In this document: positions 9,883 through 18,484 of the stretch, one piece after another | How the letters are laid out: each line of letters starts with the position of its first letter | How positions within the stretch are numbered: position 1 is the first letter of the stretch | From: UBA4655 sp964585575 | GTDB taxonomy: Bacteria; Planctomycetota; Planctomycetia; Pirellulales; UBA1268 | Reading direction: 5' to 3' | Length of the DNA stretch: 64,000 nt | Assembly (NCBI GenBank): GCA_964585575.1 | Contig: CAZPEM010000001.1 | Location: 1 to 64,000, forward strand | Translations under genes and position numbers: made by a program | Notes under the pieces: generated by a model | What the model saw: the letters and a program-made list of their open reading frames with translations, nothing else | The model's database searches: none | What the model was told of the DNA's origin: nothing

Positions 9883-10782
9883 ATGTCGATGAGCACGACT
9901 GGCCCCAAGAGCATGACCGGCTGCGGCGAGGCCACGCTCACCCGCGACGGCTGCACCTGCCGCATCGAGGTGCGGTCGGTCAACCACCGATTCTTCAAGC
10001 TGTCGCTGCGGGCGAGAGAGGGCTTTTCCGCCCTCGAACCGAGGATCGATGCGGTCGTGCGCGAGCGGCTCAAGCGGGGCAGCGTGCAGGTGACGCTCGA
10101 CGTAAGCGGCCGCGGCGCAGGGGGCGGCCGCCGGATCGATCGCGGCCAGCTCGAAACCTACCTCGACGATCTCGCCGACTTCTGCACCTCCCGCGGCCTG
10201 AACCACCCGATCTCGGTCGATGCTCTCTTGTCGCTTCCAGGGGTCGTCACCGAGAGCTTCTCGACGCCGGAGGCGATTCAAGCCCACTGGCCGCTCGTCG
10301 AGGCGACGCTTCTCGCGGCTCTCGACGCGGTCGATGGGATGCGGGCGAGCGAGGGAGCCGCCATGGCCGCCGATTTGCGGAACACCTGCGGCGAGATCGC
10401 CGGGCTGGCCTCGACCATCCGCGAACGGGTGCCCAAGGTCATGGACGACTACCGCCGCCGGCTGTTCGAGCGGGTGAGCCGGGTCCTGGCCGAGCATGAC
10501 GCGGCGATCGCTCCGGCCGACGTCGCCAGGGAGGTGGCCCTGCTCGCCGACCGGTCCGACATCGCCGAGGAACTGGTCAGGCTCGACAGTCACATAGCCC
10601 AGTTCACGGCGATCCTCGCCGCGGACTCCCCCGGCCGACCGCTCGAGTTTCTCACCCAGGAACTCGGCCGCGAGGTCAACACGATCGGGTCGAAGTCGGC
10701 CGACGTCGAGATCGCCCACACCGTCGTCGAGCTCAAGGCCCGCGTCGAGCGGCTGAAGGAACTCGTGCAAAATTTCGAGTGA
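9883..10782 (+). CDS. yicC: YicC-family endoribonuclease
   Basis: YicC family (299 aa), a conserved stress-linked protein shown in E. coli to have endoribonuclease activity. The family signature SMTGCGEATL opens the protein and EVRSVNHRFFKLSLR follows; the C-terminal DUF1732 part carries LEFLTQELGREVNTIGSKS. ATG 9883 and ATG 9889 are both possible starts. It lies immediately upstream of gmk, an arrangement common in many bacteria. Confidence 0.92.
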   Translation: MSMSTTGPKSMTGCGEATLTRDGCTCRIEVRSVNHRFFKLSLRAREGFSALEPRIDAVVRERLKRGSVQVTLDVSGRGAGGGRRIDRGQLETYLDDLADFCTSRGLNHPISVDALLSLPGVVTESFSTPEAIQAHWPLVEATLLAALDAVDGMRASEGAAMAADLRNTCGEIAGLASTIRERVPKVMDDYRRRLFERVSRVLAEHDAAIAPADVAREVALLADRSDIAEELVRLDSHIAQFTAILAADSPGRPLEFLTQELGREVNTIGSKSADVEIAHTVVELKARVERLKELVQNFE

Positions 10783-10793
10783 ACGGGTATACT
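10765..10793 (+). promoter_or_regulatory. Candidate promoter of gmk
   Basis: GTGCAA (10765-10770), 17 nt, TATACT (10788-10793). The -10 box overlaps the yicC/gmk junction and lies just 11 nt before ATG 10805, so a transcript from here would have a very short leader. Confidence 0.35.
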
Positions 10794-10804
10794 TTATGGT
10801 ACGC

Positions 10805-11395
10805 ATGTCCACCACCCGAGGCCAACTCGTCGTCATCTCCGGCCCCTCCGGCGTCGGCAAGAGCACGATCCTCCGGCGGCTGCTGGCCCGGCTTCCCCAC
10901 CTGATCCCGAGCGTGTCCGCGACCACCCGCCCCCCGCGGGCCGGCGAACGCGACGGCGTGGACTACCACTTCCTCCCGCTGGAGGAGTTCGAAAGGCGTC
11001 GAAAAGCCGGGGATTTCCTGGAATGCTGCCAGGTCTACGGCCGTCAGCACTGGTACGGCACGCTGGTCGACGAAGTAGCCCCCCGGCTGGCCGCCGGAGA
11101 TTGGGTGGTTTTGGAGATCGACGTGGAGGGTACACTATCGATTCTCCAGAAATTTCCCGACGCCCTCACGATCTTCGTGGAGCCGGAACGGCCGGAGCAG
11201 CTCGACGAGCGGCTTCGCGGTCGCGGCACTGAAAGCCCTGAGGCGATGGCGAGACGACTGGAGGTGGCGCTCCGCGAACTGGCCGAGGCACACCGCTACC
11301 GGCACCGGGTCGTCAACGCCCGACTGGACGACGCCGTCGATCAGATCGCAGAGATCCTGCGGCAGGCAGGCCTGCCGGAAGCCGCCGCAACCTGA
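10805..11395 (+). CDS. gmk: Guanylate kinase
   Basis: Phosphorylates GMP to GDP, 196 aa. The P-loop GPSGVGKST is at residues 13-21 and the GMP-binding segment follows (SATTRPPRAGERDGVDYHF). ATG 10805 (MSTTRGQLVVISG) is preferred; ATG 10796 would add three residues. It is the second gene of a yicC-gmk-rpoZ-coaC-coaB run, a conserved bacterial neighbourhood. Confidence 0.96.
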   Translation: MSTTRGQLVVISGPSGVGKSTILRRLLARLPHLIPSVSATTRPPRAGERDGVDYHFLPLEEFERRRKAGDFLECCQVYGRQHWYGTLVDEVAPRLAAGDWVVLEIDVEGTLSILQKFPDALTIFVEPERPEQLDERLRGRGTESPEAMARRLEVALRELAEAHRYRHRVVNARLDDAVDQIAEILRQAGLPEAAAT

Positions 11396-11476
11396 AGCCC
11401 CCGAAACCGACCGCCCCCATCCATCCACTCGTCCACTCCCGCCCACCCACTCACAAATCACAAAGGAGAATGATGC

Positions 11477-11740
11477 ATGATCGATGACCTGCGCGAGGAA
11501 GAGATCGTCAACAAGGTCGGCGGACGCTTCAAGCTCTCGACCCTGATCCAGAAGCGGCTCGTCGCGCTCAACGCCGGGAGTCGCCCCCTCGTCGACATCG
11601 ACACCGACGATCGCATGCAGATCGTCATCGAGGAGATCAAGCAGGACAAGATCTTCCTCGACACGGCGAGCAACCTGCGGATCACGGGCGAGTCGGCCGA
11701 AGCCGGTGGGCCGCTCGACTTCTCGCCGGACATCCTCTGA
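11477..11740 (+). CDS. rpoZ: RNA polymerase omega subunit
   Basis: 87-aa protein matching the omega family: VNKVGGRFKLSTLIQKRLVAL is the conserved N-terminal helix region, followed by an acidic C-terminus. Omega helps assemble RNA polymerase around the beta' subunit. AAAGGAG stands 10 nt before ATG 11477, one of the better ribosome sites in the window. Its position after gmk is typical for rpoZ. The short spacer before it (11396-11476) is C-rich with CCATCCACTC-like runs. Confidence 0.88.
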   Translation: MIDDLREEEIVNKVGGRFKLSTLIQKRLVALNAGSRPLVDIDTDDRMQIVIEEIKQDKIFLDTASNLRITGESAEAGGPLDFSPDIL

Positions 11741-11791
11741 AAAACGGCGTTTGATCACGACTCCCCGATCCCGGATTGCACGTTCACGGTC

Positions 11792-12361
11792 ATGACCATC
11801 GCAGGCCGCGAAATCGTGCTCGGGGTTTCGGGAGGTGTGGCGGCCTTCAAGGCCGCGACGATCGCAAGCCGCCTCGTGCAGGATGGGGCGGGCGTCACGG
11901 CCGTGCTCACGAAAAACGCCCGCCGCTTCATCGGGGCGGCGACCTTCGCGGCGCTCACCGGCAGGCCCGTCCCCACGGGCAGCTTCGAGCCCTCGGCGCA
12001 TCCGCTGGGAGCGCACATCGAGCTTGCCGCGCGGGCCGACCTCGTCGTGGTCGCCCCGGCCACGGCCGACCTGCTTGCGAAGGCGGCCCACGGCCTCGCC
12101 GACGACCTGCTCTCGACGCTTCTGCTCTGTGCCGAGTGCCCGGTGCTCTTCGCCCCGGCGATGAACGCCGCGATGTGGGAAAAGCCTGTGGTGCAGCGAA
12201 ACGTGCGGCAGTTGGCCGACGACGGCGCGATTTTCGTCGAGCCCGGAACCGGCTGGCTCTCCTGCCGAAAGCAGGGAACGGGCAGGATGGCCGAGCCCGA
12301 GACGATCCTCGAGGCGATCGCCGGCATCCTGGCAGCGAGGCCGTCTGGCCGCTCCCCGTAG
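11792..12361 (+). CDS. coaC: Phosphopantothenoylcysteine decarboxylase (stand-alone CoaC)
   Basis: Flavoprotein of coenzyme A synthesis that decarboxylates 4'-phosphopantothenoylcysteine, 189 aa. Visible motifs: VLGVSGGVAAFKA (FMN-binding start), the catalytic His in AHIELAARADL (H75), VVAPATADLLAK, and the substrate clamp APAMNAAMW, with SCRKQGTGRM near the C-terminus containing the active-site Cys. The protein stops where a fused CoaBC would continue into the ligase; the ligase is the next gene in the same direction. Confidence 0.9.
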   Translation: MTIAGREIVLGVSGGVAAFKAATIASRLVQDGAGVTAVLTKNARRFIGAATFAALTGRPVPTGSFEPSAHPLGAHIELAARADLVVVAPATADLLAKAAHGLADDLLSTLLLCAECPVLFAPAMNAAMWEKPVVQRNVRQLADDGAIFVEPGTGWLSCRKQGTGRMAEPETILEAIAGILAARPSGRSP

Positions 12362-12447
12362 GCCCTTCCGAAGCCCTAGGCCCTTCACAAGCCACCGCGC
12401 GGCGAGCATCATCCCCGGTCGGTCCGCAGCCCGACTTTTCGAACGCC

Positions 12448-13083
12448 ATGGCCCACATCCTTCTCACCGCCGGCCCCACCCGTTCCTACCTGGACGGCGT
12501 CCGCTACCTCACGAACGCCTCGAGCGGCCGGATGGCTTTGGCGCTCGCGGCGGCGGCACGGAAGCGGCGGCACGAGGTCACGATCGTGAGCGGGCCGGTG
12601 AGCGTGAAATACCCGAGAGGCGTCAGGGTCGTGAACGTCATGACGACCCGCGAGATGCTCGACGCCTCGCTCGACCTGCTGCCCGACTGCGACGGGGTGA
12701 TCGCCGCGGCCGCCCCCTGCGACTTCGAGCCGGAGCGGCGGGTCGCCGGCAAAATTCCGCGACGGGGAGACGGCCTCACGCTGAAGCTTCGGCCGACCGT
12801 CGACGTCATCGCGACGGTGGCCCGCAGGGCCCGGCCTGAGCAGTGGATGGTCGCCTTCGCCCTGGAGCCGGAGGCCAACCCGGCGAGGGCCCTCGAAAAG
12901 ATCACGACGAAGCGGTGCGACCTGATCGTCGTCAACGACCTCTCCGCGATCGACGCCCGGGATACCGCCGTGACGGTCTACGACCGCTCGCACGCCCGGG
13001 CCGGCTCCCGGAAGGGCACAAAGGCCGCCGTCGCGGCCTGGCTCGTGCGGCTCGTCGAACGCAGGCTCATGAATCCGGTATAA
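12448..13083 (+). CDS. coaB: Phosphopantothenate-cysteine ligase (stand-alone CoaB)
   Basis: Joins 4'-phosphopantothenate with cysteine in coenzyme A synthesis, 211 aa. It opens [21 protein letters not shown], followed by [10 protein letters not shown], and later has the AAAPCDFEP and LRPTVDVIA segments of the DFP C-terminal domain. Start ATG 12448 gives a protein that begins exactly at the domain boundary. The open frame extends upstream only as a shadow of coaC. The split from coaC (86-nt gap, different frame) is real on this sequence. Confidence 0.85.
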   Translation: MAHILLTAGPTRSYLDGVRYLTNASSGRMALALAAAARKRRHEVTIVSGPVSVKYPRGVRVVNVMTTREMLDASLDLLPDCDGVIAAAAPCDFEPERRVAGKIPRRGDGLTLKLRPTVDVIATVARRARPEQWMVAFALEPEANPARALEKITTKRCDLIVVNDLSAIDARDTAVTVYDRSHARAGSRKGTKAAVAAWLVRLVERRLMNPV

Positions 13084-13120
13084 CTCCCTCTTTCCCGTTG
13101 CCCCCGACCTTGCCCGAACG

Positions 13121-14131
13121 ATGATCGACGTCGCCATTCTCGGTGCCACCGGCTACACGGCGGTCGAACTGATCAAGCTCCTCCTGCGGCACCCGCAGGC
13201 GAGGATCACGGCCGTCACGAGCCGGCAGGACGGGCGGCCCGCGATCTCGACCGTCCATCCGAGCCTCGTGGGCCGGCTCGACCTGCCGCTGGAGGATCTC
13301 TCGCCGAAGGAGATCGCCGCGAGGGCCGCGTGCGTCTTCAGCTGCCTGCCGCACGCCGCAAGCGCGGAGGTCGTGTCGCAACTGCTCGATGCCGGCGCGA
13401 CGGTCATCGACTTCAGCGCCGACTACCGGCTCGACGACGCCGCGAGCTACCAGGAGTGGTACGGCCACGAGCATCCGGATGCCGGGCGGCTCGGGAGCGT
13501 CGTCTACGGCCTCCCCGAACTCTTCCGCGGGAGGATCAAGGGAGCGAAGCTCGTCGCGAACCCGGGCTGCTACTCGACCTCGGCGATCCTGCCGCTGGCT
13601 CCCCTCGTGAAGGCTGGTCTCATCGAGACGACCGACATCATCGTCGACTCCAAGAGCGGCGTGAGCGGGGCGGGCCGTTCGCCCAAGCTCATGACGCACT
13701 TCCCGGAGTGCAACGAGAGCCTCTCCGCCTACAACGTCGGCCGCCACCGGCACACGCCCGAGATCGAGCAGGTGATCGGGCGTCATGCAGGCCGTCGACC
13801 GGAGGTGATCTTCACGCCGCAGCTGGCGCCGATGGACCGCGGGATCCTTTCGACGATCTATGCCAAGCCCACCCGCCCGCTCACCGACGACGCCGTCCTC
13901 GCCGCGCTGCGGGAGGCCTACGCGGGGGAGCGGTTCGTGCGGGTCGTCGACCACCTTCCCGCCACGAAGGACACGGTCGATACGAACTTCTGCGACATCA
14001 CCGCCCGGGTGGTCCGCGGCCGCGTGCTCCTCATCAGCTGTCTCGACAACCTCGTGAAGGGTGCGAGCGGTGCCGCCGTGCAGAACTTCAACTGCGTCCA
14101 CGGTCTTCCCGAACATACCGGCATGCTCTGA
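13121..14131 (+). CDS. argC: N-acetyl-gamma-glutamyl-phosphate reductase
   Basis: NADPH-dependent third step of arginine synthesis, 336 aa. N-terminal nucleotide-binding loop [16 protein letters not shown], catalytic Cys C150 in ANPGCYST, and [12 protein letters not shown] and [10 protein letters not shown] motifs are all present, matching type 1 ArgC. ATG 13121; a TATAAC hexamer (13079-13084) lies about 37 nt upstream and could be a -10 box. argJ follows after 8 nt, so the two form an operon. Confidence 0.95.
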   Translation: MIDVAILGATGYTAVELIKLLLRHPQARITAVTSRQDGRPAISTVHPSLVGRLDLPLEDLSPKEIAARAACVFSCLPHAASAEVVSQLLDAGATVIDFSADYRLDDAASYQEWYGHEHPDAGRLGSVVYGLPELFRGRIKGAKLVANPGCYSTSAILPLAPLVKAGLIETTDIIVDSKSGVSGAGRSPKLMTHFPECNESLSAYNVGRHRHTPEIEQVIGRHAGRRPEVIFTPQLAPMDRGILSTIYAKPTRPLTDDAVLAALREAYAGERFVRVVDHLPATKDTVDTNFCDITARVVRGRVLLISCLDNLVKGASGAAVQNFNCVHGLPEHTGML

Positions 14132-14139
14132 GCCGCCCG

Positions 14140-15363
14140 ATGCCCATCAACGAGACCCCCACCAAGCTCCCGATCCCGCCCCTGCCCAAGGGCTTCCGCG
14201 CCGCCGGCGTCCACGCCGGGCTCAAGCGCAACCCGACCCGCGAGGACATCTCCCTCATCGTGTCGGATCTCCCCGCGACAGCTGCCGGCGTCTACACGAC
14301 GAACCTCGTCTTCGCGGCGCCGGTCGCCTACGACCGGGCCCGCACGCCCGGCACCGGCTTCCGGGCCGTGGCGATCAACTCGGGCAACGCCAACGCCTGC
14401 ACCGGCAGCCGGGGCCTCGACGACGCCCGGGCGATGGCGCGGGCGGCCGCCGAACGCGTCGGCGTCGCCGAGGAGGGGGTGCTCGTGCTCTCGACCGGGA
14501 TCATCGGCGAGTTTCTTCCGCTCGAGAAGATTCGCGCTGGGCTGGGCGTCGTGGCCGGCAGGCTCGGCACCGACGACGAGTCGCTCGTGACGGCGGCCCG
14601 CGGCATGATGACCACCGACACCCGGCCGAAGCTCTCGGGATCCAGGTTCGAGGCGGGAGGCGACACGATCACGCTCACCGGCATCGCGAAGGGGGCGGCG
14701 ATGGTCGGACCGAGGATGGCGACCATGCTCGGGATCGTCATGACCGACGCGGCGATCCTGCCGGCTGATGCCCAGCGGCTGCTCCGGGACGCCACCGAAG
14801 AGACGTTCAACTGCGTGAGCGTGGACGGCCACACGAGCACGAACGACACGGTGCTGTTTCTTGCCAACGGCGCCGCCCGCGGCACGCCGCTGTCGGGCAA
14901 GGATCTCGACCGCTGCGGCCGGGCGCTCCACGAGGCCTGCGAGACGCTCGCCCGCGAGATTGCCGACGACGGCGAGGGGGCCACGCACGTCCTGCGGATC
15001 GAGATGTCGGGCTGCGGTAGCCGTGATGCCGCCCGGCAGATCGCGAGGACGGTCGCCGACAGCCCGCTTGTGAAGACGGCGATCTGCGGCGCCGACCCCA
15101 ACTGGGGGCGGATCGTGTCGGCCGCCGGCTACGCGGGCGTGCCCTTCGACCCGGACAAGCTGCGGCTGAAGCTCAACGGCACGCTCCTGTTCGAGAGGGG
15201 ATCCCCCGTGGCGTTCGACGCCGCGAAGGTCTCGGAGTCGATCCGCTCCGCCCGGGAGACCCTGATCGAAATCGACCTCGCCAGCGGCCCGGCCGGGATC
15301 CGGTTCTATTCGAGCGACCTCACGGCCGAGTACGTCCGCCTCAACGCCGATTATCACACGTGA
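14140..15363 (+). CDS. argJ: Bifunctional ArgJ (ornithine acetyltransferase / N-acetylglutamate synthase)
   Basis: Recycles the acetyl group in arginine synthesis, 407 aa. It is made as a precursor that cleaves itself before a Thr; the site is visible as KGAAMVGPRMATMLG with T195 as the new N-terminal nucleophile. Other family motifs: AINSGNANACTG near the oxyanion region and the C-terminal CGADPNWGRI. Starts at ATG 14140, 8 nt after argC. Whether it has one or two activities cannot be told by eye. Confidence 0.95.
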   Translation: MPINETPTKLPIPPLPKGFRAAGVHAGLKRNPTREDISLIVSDLPATAAGVYTTNLVFAAPVAYDRARTPGTGFRAVAINSGNANACTGSRGLDDARAMARAAAERVGVAEEGVLVLSTGIIGEFLPLEKIRAGLGVVAGRLGTDDESLVTAARGMMTTDTRPKLSGSRFEAGGDTITLTGIAKGAAMVGPRMATMLGIVMTDAAILPADAQRLLRDATEETFNCVSVDGHTSTNDTVLFLANGAARGTPLSGKDLDRCGRALHEACETLAREIADDGEGATHVLRIEMSGCGSRDAARQIARTVADSPLVKTAICGADPNWGRIVSAAGYAGVPFDPDKLRLKLNGTLLFERGSPVAFDAAKVSESIRSARETLIEIDLASGPAGIRFYSSDLTAEYVRLNADYHT

Positions 15364-15376
15364 TACTCCGCGGCTC

Positions 15377-15425
15377 CGAACCCAGCAAAAGTTGACCGTG
15401 AGGGGGTGCCCGTGCCCCGCAGCCG
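15377..15425 (+). repeat. Intergenic repeat, copy 1
   Basis: The first of two near-identical 48-49-nt segments in the 364-nt spacer between argJ and the acidic mini-protein. It begins CGAACCCAGCA and ends CCCGCAGCCG. It contains GTGCCCGTGCCCC, which is complementary to GGGGCACGGGCA at 15515-15526 and could form a stem-loop. It differs from copy 2 by one extra A and one A/G change. Confidence 0.75.
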
Positions 15426-15530
15426 GGCTATGGAAGCAAGCGCAGGCGTGATGCCGGAGCGCTGCGGACATGCAGTGAGCGGAGGTCCGGAGGACCGTAG
15501 CGAACGTCCGGCCAGGGGCACGGGCAGCCC

Positions 15531-15578
15531 CGAACCCAGCAGAGTTGACCGTGAGGGGGTGCCCGTGCCCCGCAGCCG
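15531..15578 (+). repeat. Intergenic repeat, copy 2
   Basis: Second copy, 154 nt after copy 1. The sequence between the copies contains a GGTCCGGAGGACC palindrome and the inverted partner GGGGCACGGGCA. The whole unit looks like a mobile-type palindromic intergenic element (REP/MITE-like) or a strong transcription-stop region. There is no open reading frame of note in it. Confidence 0.7.
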
Positions 15579-15648
15579 ACGCCGGGGGAACGGACGCGGA
15601 GGAGCCTCAGGCGTATCCTCGCCGAAGCGACGGAGCATTCGCCCCCCG

Positions 15649-15677
15649 GCGACAATGCTGCATCCTGCGCGTACAAT
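15649..15677 (+). promoter_or_regulatory. Candidate promoter of the acidic mini-protein
   Basis: GCGACA (15649-15654), 17 nt, TACAAT (15672-15677), 50 nt before ATG 15728. The -10 match is good and the -35 is partial. Confidence 0.35.
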
Positions 15678-15727
15678 CCCATCGCGGCCCCCCGGCCGTT
15701 AGCGTCCCTCGGTCATTAGAGTCATCC

Positions 15728-15982
15728 ATGCCCACAACGTTCGCCCGTCCGATCTCCCGCCCGCTGAACGCCATCAATCCCGACGATGACGACGATCTCG
15801 GCGACGAGGAAGACCTCACGATCGCCGAGCCCCTCACCGACGAGGAGTCGAGCTTCGACGACTTCGACGACGAGTTCGACGACGACTTCGAGGAGGAGAG
15901 CAACGACCCCGACTGGGACCACCCCGACGACGACGCCTCGGACGAGCCGCCCCCGGGGAAGGTGCCGGGCAAGAAAAAGTAG
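15728..15982 (+). CDS. Acidic mini-protein, unknown function
   Basis: 84-aa protein with about 32 Asp/Glu residues, in runs such as DFDDEFDDDFEEE, and a basic end (GKVPGKKK). No signal peptide, membrane segment or enzyme motif. ATG 15728 starts the ordered part (MPTTFARPISRPLNAINP); the open frame extends upstream across the repeat, which is not coding-like. It is probably disordered; nucleic-acid mimicry or chaperoning of a basic partner is only a guess. The purine phosphorylase gene follows after 44 nt. Confidence 0.65.
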   Translation: MPTTFARPISRPLNAINPDDDDDLGDEEDLTIAEPLTDEESSFDDFDDEFDDDFEEESNDPDWDHPDDDASDEPPPGKVPGKKK

Positions 15983-16026
15983 TCGTCCACGGAAGGCATC
16001 CAAGGAAGGCAGTCCCCACAGCACGC

Positions 16027-16863
16027 ATGCTCCACCTTCATGACCAGATTGGCGAGTCGGTCGCGGCGATCCGCTCCCGCTGGAGCCTGGCCCCGAAGGC
16101 AGGCGTGATCCTGGGGAGCGGCCTCGGCGGGGTTACGGAGGTGATCCGCGACCGGGTGTCGATCCCCTACGGCGAGATCCCACACTTCGCGAAGTCGACG
16201 GCGCACGGCCACGCCGGGCAACTCGTGTGTGGTTCCATCGAGGATGTGCCCGTCTGCGTGATGGAGGGGCGGATGCACGCCTACGAGGGCTATCCGCTCT
16301 CCCAGATCACGCTTCCCGTCCGGGTGCTCAAGGCGCTCGGTGCGGAGCTGCTCATCGCGACGAATGCCTGCGGCGGCCTCAACCCGACCTACCGCACCGG
16401 CGACATCATGGTGATCGACGACCACATCAACCTGATGAACGACAATCCCCTGATCGGGATCAACGACGACCGGCTCGGGCCGCGGTTTCCCGACATGTCG
16501 GCCCCCTACGCGGCCGACCTGGCCGACCTCGCCCTCGAGGTCGCCCGGCGGGAAAACTTCGCTGCCCACAGGGGCGTCTACGTCGCCGTCACCGGGCCGA
16601 ACCTCGAGACACGGGCCGAATACCGGTTCCTGCGGCTCATCGGGGCCGACGTGGTGGGAATGTCGACGGTGCCCGAGGTGATCGTCGCGGTGCATGCGGG
16701 CCTCCGGGTGCTCGGCCTCTCGGTGGTCACCGACATGTGCCTGCCCGACGCCCTCGAGGTCGCCGAGGTCGAAAAGATCCTCGCCGTCGCCGGCTCGGCG
16801 GAGCCGAAGCTCCGCGCGATCGTAACGGCTGCTGTGAGGCGGATGCGTCATGTTTCGTCGTAA
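16027..16863 (+). CDS. punA: Purine nucleoside phosphorylase
   Basis: Cleaves purine ribonucleosides with phosphate, salvaging bases, 278 aa. Trimeric PNP features: GVILGSGLGGVTEVI phosphate loop, KSTAHGHAGQL, the purine-site TNACGGLNPTY, VAVTGPNLETRAEYR and DVVGMSTVPEV. Start ATG 16027. Its last 14 nt overlap the start of the tldD-like gene, suggesting co-translation. Confidence 0.94.
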   Translation: MLHLHDQIGESVAAIRSRWSLAPKAGVILGSGLGGVTEVIRDRVSIPYGEIPHFAKSTAHGHAGQLVCGSIEDVPVCVMEGRMHAYEGYPLSQITLPVRVLKALGAELLIATNACGGLNPTYRTGDIMVIDDHINLMNDNPLIGINDDRLGPRFPDMSAPYAADLADLALEVARRENFAAHRGVYVAVTGPNLETRAEYRFLRLIGADVVGMSTVPEVIVAVHAGLRVLGLSVVTDMCLPDALEVAEVEKILAVAGSAEPKLRAIVTAAVRRMRHVSS

Positions 16864-18484
16864 ATGCGACCGGCGTGACTGGCTGAAGACCGCGACCGTC
16901 GGCGGGGTCGCGGTGCTCGCCGCGAGGTGGGACATTGCCGCAGCCCGGGCGGCGGAGGTGGACGACCGCTTTCCCCGGCTCGCCGACGCGGCGCTCGGCC
17001 GGGCCGGATCGCTCGGTGCGACGTTCGCCGACTTCCGGATCATGCAGACGGAGACGGAGTCGCTCTTCGTTCGCGAGCAGATGGTGCAGGGCGTCTCCGC
17101 GGCGACGTCGCTCGGCGGGTCGGTCCGCGTCGTCGTCGATGGTGCGTGGGGATTCGCCGCCTCGGAGGACCTCTCGGAGGAAGGCGTGGCGAGGCTTGCG
17201 GCGGAGGCGATTCTGATCGCGCGGGCACAGGCCGGCTGGCGGAAGCGTCGCGTCGAGATCGAACCGCTCCCGAAGCACGTTGGCCGGTTCGACCAACCAG
17301 CCGAGATCGATCCGTTCGCGATGCCGCTCGAAAAAAAGGTCGAGACGCTCCTCGGCATCACGGCCGCCGCCGAAAAGGCCGGGGCGAACTTCTGCCATGC
17401 GTCGCTCGAACAGGTGCGGGAGCGGACCTGGATCGCGAACACCTTCGGCAGCCGTATCGCCCAGTCCCGCGTCCGGCTCCAGCCCGGGTTTTCCATCACG
17501 GTCACCGACGCGAAGACCGGCCGTTTCGCCACCCGCGAGGGGTCGGTGCCGCCGCGGGCCGCAGGCTGGGAACACGTCACGTCGCTCCCGCTCGCCGGCG
17601 ACGCGGCCCGCGCGGTCGAAGAGGCCCGTGAGAAGCTCATCGCCCCTTCGGTCGAACCCGGACGGAAGGATCTCGTGATCGCGCCGAGCAACCTCTGGCT
17701 CACGATCCACGAGACGGTGGGCCACCCGACCGAACTCGACCGCGCCCTCGGCGACGAGGCGAACTTCGCCGGCACGTCCTTTTGCACGCCCGACAAGCTC
17801 GACCGGCTGCGGTACGCCAGCGACCTCGTGAGCTTCCGCGGCGAGCGGACGGAGCCCGGCGGCGTCGCCACGACCGCGTTCGACGACGACGGGGTGCCGA
17901 CGTCCGGCCGCGAGTTTTACATCGTCGAAGACGGCGTCTTCCGCAGCTACCAGATGGCCCTCGGCCAAGCCGGCAGAATCGGGCGGCAGGCGTCCAACGC
18001 CTGCGGCTACGCCGAGAGTTTCGACGCCTTCCCGCTCCAACGGATGCCCAACATCTCGCTCGAGCCGGGCCGCGATCCGGCCGTGACGAAGGAGTCCCTC
18101 ATCGCGGATATCGACGACGGCATCCTCATCGAGGGCAACGGCAGCTGGAGCATCGACCAGCAGCGGTACAACTTTCAGTTCACCGGCCAGGTGTTCCACC
18201 GGATCAAGAACGGCAAGCTCGCCGGGATGCTCCGCGACGTCGCCTACCAGGGCAATTCCGTCGACTTCTGGAACGCCTGCGACGGCCTCGGCGGCAGGCC
18301 CTCCCGCGAACTCTACGGCGCCCTTCACTGCGGCAAGGGACAGCCACAGCAGGCGGCGCCCGTCTCCCACGGGGCGGTGCCCGCCCGGTTCCGCGGGATC
18401 AACGTGCTCAACACGGCCGAGCAGGCCGGCGCGAAGACGGCCGGCTGCGAGGGTTGCCGCGGGGTGGTGCGAAGATGGGCATGA
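16850..18484 (+). CDS. tldD: TldD-type metalloprotease with a Tat signal
   Basis: TldD family, the catalytic half of the TldD/TldE zinc protease that trims peptides, 544 aa. The HExxxH metal motif is HETVGH at residues 287-292, and the conserved Gly-rich C-terminal part follows. Unusually for this family it begins with what looks like a twin-arginine signal: DRRDWLKTATVGGVAVLAA, then an AxA-like cleavage region (AARAAEV). The first 14 nt overlap punA and the last 10 nt overlap the tldE-like gene. The signal implies export of a folded, metal-loaded enzyme. Confidence 0.88.
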   Translation: MFRRKCDRRDWLKTATVGGVAVLAARWDIAAARAAEVDDRFPRLADAALGRAGSLGATFADFRIMQTETESLFVREQMVQGVSAATSLGGSVRVVVDGAWGFAASEDLSEEGVARLAAEAILIARAQAGWRKRRVEIEPLPKHVGRFDQPAEIDPFAMPLEKKVETLLGITAAAEKAGANFCHASLEQVRERTWIANTFGSRIAQSRVRLQPGFSITVTDAKTGRFATREGSVPPRAAGWEHVTSLPLAGDAARAVEEAREKLIAPSVEPGRKDLVIAPSNLWLTIHETVGHPTELDRALGDEANFAGTSFCTPDKLDRLRYASDLVSFRGERTEPGGVATTAFDDDGVPTSGREFYIVEDGVFRSYQMALGQAGRIGRQASNACGYAESFDAFPLQRMPNISLEPGRDPAVTKESLIADIDDGILIEGNGSWSIDQQRYNFQFTGQVFHRIKNGKLAGMLRDVAYQGNSVDFWNACDGLGGRPSRELYGALHCGKGQPQQAAPVSHGAVPARFRGINVLNTAEQAGAKTAGCEGCRGVVRRWA

